Origin: Chloroflexota bacterium | GTDB taxonomy: Bacteria; Chloroflexota; Limnocylindria; P2-11E | Direction of reading: 5' to 3' | NCBI GenBank assembly: GCA_027310565.1 | Contig: DAIDAP010000030.1 | Span: 62,001-126,000, forward strand | DNA: 64,000 bases | Shown: positions 34,397 through 41,799 of the stretch, one piece after another | How the letters are laid out: each line of letters opens with the position of its first letter | How positions within the stretch are numbered: the stretch's first letter is position 1 | Notes under the pieces: model-generated | Told to the model about the DNA's origin: nothing | Seen by the model: the letters and a program-made list of their open reading frames with translations, nothing else | Databases searched by the model: none | Made by a program: the position numbers and the translations under genes

Positions 34397-34552
34397 CTCG
34401 ACCAAACGTTCTAACCTGCTTCGACACTGCGGCATCGGTCTTCGCGAGGAGGTCGGATGGCAATCGCCTACGCAGGTCTAGGCAGCGTCGTCCTGTGGGT
34501 ACCCATCGTCCGTCTATGCATACCCCGAAGGAACGGGTAGACCGGGAGCGAG

Positions 34553-35608
34553 ATGGTGGAGCGGCGGCCCGCTGCGCTTGCGGTCGGCGGTCTCTGGCGC
34601 GACGTCCTGAACTTCATGGGCGACCGACCCATGTCGCCTGACCTGTACCTCCCACTCGCGGACGCCGTGCTTCCGAAGTGGGCGAAGTGGACCTACTTCC
34701 TCGGCCACGCTGCAGCCTCGCTCACCAGCGACCGCGCTGAGCTCGAGGCGGACGTCGCCAAGGCACGGATCGGCTGGCGGATCTGGACTGAGAGGCGGGA
34801 GGACCTTCGGGCGTACGCGCAGAAGGTCGTACGCCAGCGGGTCGACGACGAACTGCTCGAGGAGTGGTGGGTCTGCGACGCGGGCGGCGGAAAGTTGGCG
34901 CTCGCGGACTTCTCGACGAAGGGCGGTGACGACAAGTACGCCAGCGACTTCCGTCGGCGCATGGAGCTCACCAAGGAGGATGAGAGGGTCCTTCGTTACC
35001 AGCCGGACATGCAACCGCGCTACTTGGACTACTGGCTCCTCTCTTGGACGCACTGGAATCTTCGATGGGTCGAAGACTTGGAGACCGTGCGCCGCCTTGG
35101 ACGCAAGACATGGCCCGCGGATGCGCAGCACCGTGAGCACTGGACGCCAGAGGAACTCCAACTCGTCAACTGGTACTTCGAGGAGCAGCAGCCGTACCTC
35201 ATCAGTTCGGAGGACGACTCAGTCGATCCGTTCGCGCTCGAAGTGTCGAACGGAGAACAGGGCATCGGCTTTGGAATGGACGGACTCCGCTACGTCATGT
35301 ACGTATTCCTTCGCGCCGTTGTGATCGACTTCGTCGACGAAATTCTTGAGCGAACAAGGCGGCCGACGGCGCGGGGATCTCTCTCATGCATCGAGTGCGG
35401 CACGTTCGTAGGCCGACGTGCGCTCGGATACGGGCAGCTCTATTGCTCCAATCGATGCAAGAAGCGCGCGGCGAAGCGTCGGTACCGTAGCCGCATCGCG
35501 ACCAGGGTGGAGCGCCGGGCGCTCGTCGCAATAGGCACAGGTGCTACCGGCGAGAGGCGAGCTGCCGGCGTCGCACCTGAGGGTGGAGAGAGGGGGAGCG
35601 TCGCGTGA
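34553..35608 (+). CDS. Hypothetical protein with C-terminal zinc finger
   Basis: 351 residues. The body is Trp-rich and helical (YFLGHAAASLTSDRAELEAD, RIGWRIWTERREDLRAYAQK, YLDYWLLSWTHWNLRWVEDL). The end has SLSCIECGTFVGRRALGYGQ followed by LYCSNRCKKRAAKRRYR, a CxxC...CxxxC CGNR-like zinc finger with a basic helix. This class of proteins often binds DNA. First gene of the early block after the 12-bp array; overlaps the next start by four bases. Confidence 0.6.
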   Translation: MVERRPAALAVGGLWRDVLNFMGDRPMSPDLYLPLADAVLPKWAKWTYFLGHAAASLTSDRAELEADVAKARIGWRIWTERREDLRAYAQKVVRQRVDDELLEEWWVCDAGGGKLALADFSTKGGDDKYASDFRRRMELTKEDERVLRYQPDMQPRYLDYWLLSWTHWNLRWVEDLETVRRLGRKTWPADAQHREHWTPEELQLVNWYFEEQQPYLISSEDDSVDPFALEVSNGEQGIGFGMDGLRYVMYVFLRAVVIDFVDEILERTRRPTARGSLSCIECGTFVGRRALGYGQLYCSNRCKKRAAKRRYRSRIATRVERRALVAIGTGATGERRAAGVAPEGGERGSVA

Positions 35609-36240
35609 TGAGGCCGCGGCATCGCGAAGACAGTGGTGGCTCGACCGACCCGTCGACGCGATCCGAGACTAACGTCGGCGTCGACAACGGCAGACTGCTC
35701 CGTCTGTTCAAGAGGACGCTGAAGGATCAGACGCCTCAGCAGCGCCGACTGCTCGCGGGTGACATCGCGCTGGAGATCCCCAGCGAGGCTGTCACGCGCG
35801 GCGATCCCGAACCCCTATGGATGCAACACCTCCGGACCTTCGTTCGCCGGGAGCTCGACCTCGACCCTCCCCAACCGACTCCTGGGTTCGCGGTCGCGAC
35901 TGCCGAGGCAGAGACCCTCGACGAGGACATCAGCGGCGGGGGCGATCGCCTCGACGACACGAGTCACCACGTTCCAGCCTCTTCTGACCGGAAGGGCGGC
36001 CGACCGGCCATCTCACCGGAGAAAGCGCGCCGCCGTCTGCTCGGGGCGATCATCCGTCTGCGTTCGAGGAGCCCACTGACGGATCGCTTGACCAACGTCG
36101 CGCTGGCCAGGGCGTCCGGCGTCAGTCCCGAGACGATCGGCAGCTGGCTCGCGCTGGCCGAATGGAACCTCGAGGAGCTGGAGGTCGAGTGGATACGCCG
36201 CGAGCGGTTACGCGCCCCACGCGGGCCTTCGCGGCCCTAG
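35605..36240 (+). CDS. HTH-containing hypothetical, paralog of 36825
   Basis: 211 residues. N-terminal region variable (GRLLRLFKRTLKDQTPQQRR). C-terminal 75 residues are a helical domain: RKGGRPAISPEKARRRLLGA, LRSRSPLTDRLTNVALARAS, GVSPETIGSWLALAEWNLEE, LEVEWIRRERLR. The same domain ends the gene at 36825, so the two are paralogs. GVSPETIGSWLALAEW looks like an HTH. Its stop shares the CTAG tetramer with the stop of the convergent minus-strand gene. Confidence 0.55.
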   Translation: MMRPRHREDSGGSTDPSTRSETNVGVDNGRLLRLFKRTLKDQTPQQRRLLAGDIALEIPSEAVTRGDPEPLWMQHLRTFVRRELDLDPPQPTPGFAVATAEAETLDEDISGGGDRLDDTSHHVPASSDRKGGRPAISPEKARRRLLGAIIRLRSRSPLTDRLTNVALARASGVSPETIGSWLALAEWNLEELEVEWIRRERLRAPRGPSRP

Positions 36241-36695
36241 CGATTTCTGGAGAAGTCGATCCCGAGCACGAGCTCGGTCCGACCGCTTCGGAATGCGCGT
36301 CCGATCGCTCTGTCAAGGACATCCAGGCCGACCTTCTGCTGCATGCGGCACCTTCGCCCGGGGCACTTCAGGATCCAGCAGTTCTCACGGCCGTGGCTCT
36401 CATCGGGATCCGTGACCTTGAACGCGGAGCCGTGATCGACGGTGAGCGCTACGGAGCGTCCGCGTCCGGTCATGCCCGCGCGGCCTGGCACCGGGTGGTC
36501 CCAGTCCCGCCCGAGGAACGGCTCAGCGATGTGAGGACCGCCCGGGCCGTCGTAGATGTCGACGTTGAAAGAGCACACGCTGCGTCCGCATCGGCCGCAC
36601 CGGACGGTGAAGTCCTGGCTGGGATGGAATCCGTCATCAGGCGCCGGCTCGGGTAGGCTCGCCGCAAGGTCCGTGAGTCGCGTGTCTTTTCCCAA
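36237..36695 (-). CDS. Zinc-ribbon hypothetical protein
   Basis: 152 residues. DFTVRCGRCGRSVCSFNVDI near the N-terminus and ENCWILKCPGRRCRMQQKVG near the C-terminus give two CxxC/CxxxxC pairs for one zinc site. The centre is acidic with HVGP-like loops (DGPGGPHIAEPFLGRDWDHP). Stop codons of this gene and the one at 35605 occupy the palindrome CTAG. Divergent from 36825; the 130-bp space between holds a TAGACT -10-like hexamer. Small regulatory-type protein. Confidence 0.5.
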   Translation of the reverse strand: MGKDTRLTDLAASLPEPAPDDGFHPSQDFTVRCGRCGRSVCSFNVDIYDGPGGPHIAEPFLGRDWDHPVPGRAGMTGRGRSVALTVDHGSAFKVTDPDESHGRENCWILKCPGRRCRMQQKVGLDVLDRAIGRAFRSGRTELVLGIDFSRNR

Positions 36696-36824
36696 CGAAG
36701 TGAATCCACTTGGTAGACTACGAGCGATAGCAGCTCAGGCCCCACTCGCTGGTGCCTGACGGACCGGGGCCATCCGTGTTGAACCCCCGAATCGTGCCTG
36801 TGGACAAGGCGCGGTCCGAGGTTC

Positions 36825-37457
36825 ATGCCCATGTCCGACGAGACGTCGTTCCGCAGCCGCTCTCCGCTCGATCCCTTGACCCCGTTCGACAAGAAATCGC
36901 GCGGACGAATTCCCCACAGGGCTCCTCCGCCCGGCATCTTCGGGGACGTCGACGTGGACACGCGAGGCACCCCGAACTCGCTGTTGCCGCCTTGGCCGGG
37001 ATGGCTGCGCAGAATCGCGCTCCGGTCCGAGAACGGCGGTACATTGCGCGTCTTCACCGATCCGAGTGGCGAGGACATGCTCCTCGTTACCTCGCGGGAC
37101 GAGGATGTTCCCCAACCATCGGCGACGTCGGCCGCCGTTCACCTCACGAGGCGCGAGTTCCTGGCGCTCGGTCTCCTGCTCGATGACGCGGTGGCGTCGC
37201 GACAGCGCCCCGAGGCGCGCCGCAAGGGTGGACGCCCGCGCATGTCGCGATCAAAGGCCCGACAGCTGCTCCTGCGCAGGATGCAGCAGCTGAGCGGGAC
37301 CCGCGATCCGCTGGAGCCTCTGACCAATATCGCCCTGGCCGGTGTGAAGCCGAAGCGCAACAAGGACACCATCAGCGACTGGCTCAAGCGAGCCGAGTGG
37401 GACCTCGACGATCTCGACGTCGAATGGTCACGCCGCAGGCGGAAGAAACCGGAGTAA
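36825..37457 (+). CDS. HTH-containing hypothetical, paralog of 35605
   Basis: 210 residues; the ATG at 36831 has better spacing to GAGG than the one at 36825. The middle (PWPGWLRRIALRSENGGTLR, TDPSGEDMLLVTSRDEDV, LTRREFLALGLLLDDAVASR) is similar in style to 38836. The C-terminal domain RKGGRPRMSRSKARQLLLRR, PLEPLTNIALAGVKPKRNKD, TISDWLKRAEWDLDDLDVEW aligns with the end of 35605 (KGGRPx(I/M)S...KARxxLL...PL...LTN(V/I)ALA...W(L)..AEW(N/D)L(E/D)(E/D)L(E/D)VEW). Probably DNA-binding early proteins. Confidence 0.55.
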   Translation: MPMSDETSFRSRSPLDPLTPFDKKSRGRIPHRAPPPGIFGDVDVDTRGTPNSLLPPWPGWLRRIALRSENGGTLRVFTDPSGEDMLLVTSRDEDVPQPSATSAAVHLTRREFLALGLLLDDAVASRQRPEARRKGGRPRMSRSKARQLLLRRMQQLSGTRDPLEPLTNIALAGVKPKRNKDTISDWLKRAEWDLDDLDVEWSRRRRKKPE

Positions 37458-37518
37458 ACCGGAAAAATCCGGGATTCCGCGACAACGGGCGAGGCTGCGT
37501 GGTCCCCTCACCATCACG

Positions 37519-37812
37519 ATGCAAAACGCGACGACGCGCGACGCGACAACTTCGACCCTCCGCACTGAGGACATCGACGGCGCCGCCTACCTCCTCTCGG
37601 AAGGCGCGCGGCTCGTCGCGGTCGTCCGCGGCGCGAACGGGTACAGCTCGTTCGTCATCGAAGGCCGCGAGGCCCAGACGCTCGCTGACCGCTACGCCCG
37701 GGGCGGCATCGTCGTCGACCTCGATCGCTTCCTCGCCGCCCGCCGCCTGATCCTCGACCGCATCGGACGAGCTCGCAGGCTCGGGCCCGCGGCGGGCAAT
37801 CCATCACGATGA
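37519..37812 (+). CDS. Hypothetical early protein
   Basis: 97 residues. AAYLLSEGARLVAVVRGANG, YSSFVIEGREAQTLADRYAR, VVDLDRFLAARRLILDRIG: short alpha/beta protein of unknown fold. Stop overlaps the start of the annealing-like gene (ATGA at 37809), which it may assist. Nothing more can be assigned. Confidence 0.5.
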   Translation: MQNATTRDATTSTLRTEDIDGAAYLLSEGARLVAVVRGANGYSSFVIEGREAQTLADRYARGGIVVDLDRFLAARRLILDRIGRARRLGPAAGNPSR

Positions 37813-38603
37813 GCGGCGAGCTCGCGCCGCGACCGATCGAGGGCGAGTACCGCATCGTGCGGCCGCTCGTCTCGAAGGAGGCGGCGCTCGAGGCGTGGAC
37901 GGAGTACCAGGAGCTCACCCGCGCCATCCTTCGCGCAAGCGACTTCCAGACCTTCCGCGAGGGCGGCCGCGAAGGGCGCTTCGTCAAGAAGAGCGGATGG
38001 CGCCGCCTCGCGACCCACTACGGCATCTCGATTGAGATGGTCGACGAGAGGCTTGGCCACGAGCACGACGCGAGGGTCTGCGCGCGGGTTCGCTTCCCCG
38101 AACAGATGCGCGACGAGCGCGACTGCGGGTGCCCGGTCGTGTTCGCGCGCTACGTCGTGAGGGCTGTCGCGCCGAACGGGCGCGCGGTCACCGCCATCGG
38201 CCTGTGCTCGATGGGCGAGAAGAACCGCCGCTTCGTGCGCCAGGACCACGACATCGCGACGACCGCGTACACGCGCGCAGCGAACCGCGCGATCAGCGAC
38301 ATGATTGGCGCGGGCGAGATCTCGGCCGAGGAGGTCCGCGCCACCGGCGAGTTCACGGGCATCTCGCTCGAGGAGCGCGCCGCGGTCAAGGAGGCGTGGT
38401 CGCGCGCCTCCGAGGAGCAGCGGAACGCCGCGACTAGTTGGCTCCGCGCCGCGGGCTTCGTCGGCGAGACGGTCGCCGCCCTCTTCAAGGACTTCGCCCT
38501 GCGCGCGAGCGACGTCCAGGTCGCGGACGTCATCGGCGAGCTCGCGGACCGCGCCCCCGCGGGCGACTCCGACGCGATCCTCGAGGAGGTCGAGTCGACG
38601 TGA
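37809..38603 (+). CDS. Single-strand-annealing-like recombination protein
   Basis: 264 residues. SKEAALEAWTEYQELTRAIL, GRFVKKSGWRRLATHYGISI, VVRAVAPNGRAVTAIGLCSM, FVRQDHDIATTAYTRAANRA, ISDMIGAGEISAEEVRATGE. The K-K-S-G-W-R-K entry, a beta core and the helix 'A-x-T-R-A-x-x-R-A-I/L' are features of Rad52/Erf-type annealing proteins of phages. A tail helix follows (ALFKDFALRASDVQVADVIG). Location next to the primase-helicase supports a replication-recombination role. Family membership is inference from pattern. Confidence 0.5.
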   Translation: MSGELAPRPIEGEYRIVRPLVSKEAALEAWTEYQELTRAILRASDFQTFREGGREGRFVKKSGWRRLATHYGISIEMVDERLGHEHDARVCARVRFPEQMRDERDCGCPVVFARYVVRAVAPNGRAVTAIGLCSMGEKNRRFVRQDHDIATTAYTRAANRAISDMIGAGEISAEEVRATGEFTGISLEERAAVKEAWSRASEEQRNAATSWLRAAGFVGETVAALFKDFALRASDVQVADVIGELADRAPAGDSDAILEEVEST

Positions 38604-38839
38604 GGGTCGTCACCGAACGGAGGGCGGGAGCCTCGGCCGCGGACGTGGTGTTCGACGCGTGCGGCCGCTGCGGCTATCCGACCGCTCCGAAGGTGATCGC
38701 GCGCGACCTCGAACGCGACGCGATTATCGGCGGCTACGTCTGCGCGTGCTGCGGCGCGAGCTGGTTCACCTCGTACCTGCTCAGCGCCGAGGAGATCGCG
38801 CAGGTCCTCGCGGCACGCAGCGCGACAGGCCGAGCATGA
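38600..38839 (+). CDS. Small zinc-ribbon protein
   Basis: 79 residues, GTG overlapping the previous stop (GTGA). FDACGRCGYPTAPKVIARDL and GGYVCACCGASWFTSYLLSA give two CxxC pairs about 26 residues apart, a zinc ribbon. Such proteins often accompany phage replication genes. Overlaps the next ATG by four bases. Confidence 0.6.
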   Translation: MRVVTERRAGASAADVVFDACGRCGYPTAPKVIARDLERDAIIGGYVCACCGASWFTSYLLSAEEIAQVLAARSATGRA

Positions 38840-39090
38840 GCGCGCAGCGCTCCGACATCGCCGACTCCGGCGGGGCGTCGGCGTCGAAGTGGTCGCTCGC
38901 CGCGAGCATCCGCGCCTCCGGGACGCTGGGGACGCTCGACGTCCTCACCGAGCCGTCCACCGACGACGTCCTGCTACAGATCCACGAGCGCGACGACGAG
39001 GGCGCGCATCTCGTCGAGGCGGCCATCAGGCTGGACAGAAGGGCGGTCCGTGCGCTCTGCCTCCTGCTCGAGCGGGAGGCGGGGCGATAG
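38836..39090 (+). CDS. Small hypothetical protein
   Basis: 84 residues. SLAASIRASGTLGTLDVLTE, STDDVLLQIHERDDEGAHLV, EAAIRLDRRAVRALCLLLER. Resembles the central part of 36825 (LTR..(F/V)LAL..LL at its end), so may share a small alpha/beta module. Its stop overlaps the proposed start of the primase. Confidence 0.5.
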   Translation: MSAQRSDIADSGGASASKWSLAASIRASGTLGTLDVLTEPSTDDVLLQIHERDDEGAHLVEAAIRLDRRAVRALCLLLEREAGR

Positions 39091-41321
39091 CCGCTCAGGA
39101 CATCCTCGCCGCGCTCACGTGCTCGTCGGGCGCGTGCTCGTGCTCCGCGGCCGCGCGGCGCGGGTCGGGGCTCACGCACTGTCCGACACACGCGGATGAC
39201 AAGCCGTCGCTGAACGTCAGCGACAAGGACGGCCGGATCCTCGTCCACTGCCACGGCCAGTGCGAACAGGAGACCGTCATCGCCGCGCTCCGCGAGCGTG
39301 GTCTGTGGCCGAGCAGCGACGGCCACCCCACGCCGGCACCCCCGAGGGCGCGCGAGCTGCGTTCGGTCGAGGCGATCTACCTGTACACCGCGGCCGACAG
39401 CACGCCGCGCTACCGCGTCGTGCGCTACCGCGCGAAGGCCTTCGAGGTCTGGCATCCGAACGGCTCGGGATGGCTGCGCGGCCTCGGCGGCGCTGAGCTC
39501 GTGCCCTATCGGCTGCCGCAGCTCGTCGCTGCGGACGCCGGCGCGACCGTGTTCGTTGGCGAGGGCGAGAAAGTCGCTGACCGGCTCGCCTCCGCGGGCC
39601 TCATCTCGACGACTTCGCCGTTCGGCGCGGGCAAGTGGCCCGCCGCGTGGGGTGAGCGCTATCTGCGCGACCGGCACGTCGTCGTGCTCCCCGACGCGGA
39701 CGAGGTCGGCGCAAAGCACGCGCGAGCGGTCGCAGACTCGTGCAGCGGCCACGCGGCGAGCGTGCGGATCGTCGAGCTGCCTGGCCTCGCCGAGCACGGT
39801 GACGTCGTCGACTGGCTCGACGCGAGTCACGCGGTCGCGGAGCTTCTCGCGCTCGCCGCTCAGGCACCTGAGTACAGCCGACCTGCAGTCGTGCGCACCG
39901 AGCACGGGTGCACCGACCTCGCGAACAGCGAGCGGCTCGTCGAACGCCACGCCTCCGACCTGCGCTACGTCGCCGCGACGCGCCAGTGGCACATCTGGGA
40001 CGGGCGGCGCTGGCGCACCGACGACACCGGTGAGATCGAGCGGCGGGCGAAGGACACCGCACGCGCCATCTACCGCGAGGCCGAGGCCGCGACGAGCGCG
40101 GCGCGGCGTAAGGAGCTCGCGGCGCACGCCGTGCGCAGCGAGGCCGCCTCGAAGATCGCGGCGATGATCACGCTCGCGCAGTCCGACGCGCGCGTTGCGC
40201 TGCGCGCGGACGATTTCGACGCCGACCCCTGGCTACTGAACGTCGCCAACGGCACGATCGATCTGCGCACCGGGGCGCTGCGGCCGCACCGCCGTGAGGA
40301 CCTTATGACCAAGCTCGCGCCGGTCGCCTACGACGCGGAGGCGCGGCTCGAGCTCTTCGACGCCTTCCTCTTCCAGGCCTTCGGCGGCGACGTCGAGCTC
40401 ATCCGCTACGTCCAGAAGGCCGCGGGCTACGGCCTTTGCGGCGACACGCGCGAGGAGGTCATCTTCATCGCGCACGGCCCGACCGGCGGCGGGAAGACGA
40501 CGCTCGCCGAGGCGCTTCGCGCCGCGCTCGGCGACTACGCGGCCACGGCCGACCCCGAGACGTTCCTCGTCTCGCACCGCGACGGCGGCGCACCGCGCGC
40601 GGACATCGCGCGCCTCCACGGACGGCGGCTCGTCGTCGGCGTCGAGGTCGACCAGGGGCGTCACATGGCCGAGGGTCTGGTGAAGCAGCTCACCGGTGGC
40701 GACACCGTCGTCGCGCGGCACCTCTATCGCGACCACTTCGAGTTCCGACCGCAGTTCAAGCTTTGGATCTTCGCCAACGACGCGCCGCGCGTGCGCGACG
40801 ACGATGATGCGGTCTGGCGAAGGCTGCGGCTCGTCCCTTTCGTCCATCCGGTGCCGCGCGAGCAGCGCGACCCGCAGCTCAAGCTCACGCTGCGCGACCC
40901 GAAGGTCGGCGGCCCTGCGATCCTCACCTGGGCCGTGGCGGGCTGCCTCCTCTGGCAACGCGAAGGCCTCGGCATCCCGCCGGTGATCGACGCGGCGACG
41001 CGCGGCTACCGCGAGGCACAGGACCCTGTCGCCGACTTCGTCGCCGAGTGCTGCGTCGTCGAGGAGGGCGCGTGGTCGACGGTGGAGGAGCTCTACTCCG
41101 CGTACGTGCTGTGGGCGAAGGGTGCGGGCGAGCGCCATCCGCTCAGCAAGAAGGGCTTCGCCAACCGTCTCGACCGCCACGGCTTCGCGGCGGCGAAGGG
41201 CGCGAAGGGCGTGCGCCTCCGCCAAGGCATCGCGCTGCGCGAGCAGCAGCGGCTCGGTGTGACGTCCAGCGACGAGCGCGACGCGAGCGGGGTCGACGAT
41301 GCGTCGGAGCTGCCGATATGA
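39087..41321 (+). CDS. Primase-helicase (D5/SF3 type)
   Basis: About 744 residues. N-terminal Cys/His primase zinc region (CSSGACSCSAAARRGSGLTH, then CPTHADDKPSLNVSD), TOPRIM-like core (TVFVGEGEKVADRLASAG, HVVVLPDADEVGAKHARAVA), D5_N-like linker, SF3 helicase: EVIFIAHGPTGGGKTTLAEA (Walker A), GRRLVVGVEVDQGRHMAEGL (Walker B), LWIFANDAPRVRDDDDAVWR (motif C). Start: the frame has no ATG/GTG/TTG near the domain; the overlap pattern with the previous gene (ATAG) and GGGAGG nine bases upstream point to an ATA start at 39087. The next upstream GTG in frame (38889) lies 200 bases inside the neighbour. Confidence 0.82.
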   Translation: MAAQDILAALTCSSGACSCSAAARRGSGLTHCPTHADDKPSLNVSDKDGRILVHCHGQCEQETVIAALRERGLWPSSDGHPTPAPPRARELRSVEAIYLYTAADSTPRYRVVRYRAKAFEVWHPNGSGWLRGLGGAELVPYRLPQLVAADAGATVFVGEGEKVADRLASAGLISTTSPFGAGKWPAAWGERYLRDRHVVVLPDADEVGAKHARAVADSCSGHAASVRIVELPGLAEHGDVVDWLDASHAVAELLALAAQAPEYSRPAVVRTEHGCTDLANSERLVERHASDLRYVAATRQWHIWDGRRWRTDDTGEIERRAKDTARAIYREAEAATSAARRKELAAHAVRSEAASKIAAMITLAQSDARVALRADDFDADPWLLNVANGTIDLRTGALRPHRREDLMTKLAPVAYDAEARLELFDAFLFQAFGGDVELIRYVQKAAGYGLCGDTREEVIFIAHGPTGGGKTTLAEALRAALGDYAATADPETFLVSHRDGGAPRADIARLHGRRLVVGVEVDQGRHMAEGLVKQLTGGDTVVARHLYRDHFEFRPQFKLWIFANDAPRVRDDDDAVWRRLRLVPFVHPVPREQRDPQLKLTLRDPKVGGPAILTWAVAGCLLWQREGLGIPPVIDAATRGYREAQDPVADFVAECCVVEEGAWSTVEELYSAYVLWAKGAGERHPLSKKGFANRLDRHGFAAAKGAKGVRLRQGIALREQQRLGVTSSDERDASGVDDASELPI

Positions 41322-41326
41322 GCGCG

Positions 41327-41450
41327 GGTGGCGGATACGGATGCCAGGTGGCGGATAGAAGGCTGTTTCCGAAACTCCCTCTAGAGAGCGCTATAGGAGA
41401 AGTTCCGGAAAGTACCCCTCTATCCGCCACCCAGAAGCGGATGCGCCACC
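41327..41450. repeat. Origin-like repeat field: GGTGGCGGATA, two direct and two inverted
   Basis: GGTGGCGGATA at 41327-41337 and 41347-41357 (exactly 20 bp apart). Inverted copies TATCCGCCACC at 41421-41431 and GATGCGCCACC at 41440-41450. Between them TTTCCGAAACT and AGTTCCGGAAA form a second, imperfect inner arm around CTAGAGAGCGCTATAGG, an A/T-richer core. Directly downstream of the primase-helicase in a 319-bp space free of genes. Iteron or origin is the simplest reading; a binding site for the integrase or its partner is the alternative. Confidence 0.5.
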
Positions 41451-41640
41451 CAGCGACTTCGCGGACCCACCCCGGCCTCGAAAGCTGGCGACTCGGTCAG
41501 GGCCCGTCGGAGTCCCTTGCGACTACATCGCGCCCGATTTCGCGGGATACCCACCCAGGAACGGCCCGCAGAACGCGCCTTCGTGGCCCGGGATACCCCC
41601 CGGGCCGCCCAACGCCGCGCTGGCGCGCGGAGGCACGCCG

Positions 41641-41799
41641 ATGATCGAGTTCCCGCGCTCGCCTTTGGTCGAGCTGGTGGCCGATAGTGTCGCCGGCGAC
41701 CCGCTCGAGGAGCTGCTGACGATCCTTGCGGAGGAAGGCGTGAGGCGCCAGGCGGAGCGCGAGCGGCGCCGGGAGGAGCTGCATGACGTTGCGTCCTGA
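41641..41799 (+). CDS. 52-residue protein overlapping the integrase
   Basis: Reads MIEFPRSPLVELVADSVAGD, PLEELLTILAEEGVRRQAER, ERRREELHDVAS. ATG with GCGGAGG about eight bases upstream. The stop lies 17 bases inside the integrase gene, so the pair is translationally coupled. Amphipathic helices with a charged end. Small proteins beside serine integrases can be recombination directionality factors, but this role here is inference from position only. Confidence 0.6.
   Translation: MIEFPRSPLVELVADSVAGDPLEELLTILAEEGVRRQAERERRREELHDVAS

Noticed and set aside
34145..34435. 96-codon minus-strand frame containing the V-H repeat peptide of array A
   Set aside because: The peptide part outside the array is unstructured, no ribosome-binding site is seen, and the same V-H reading at two other loci is explained by the 12-bp DNA period.
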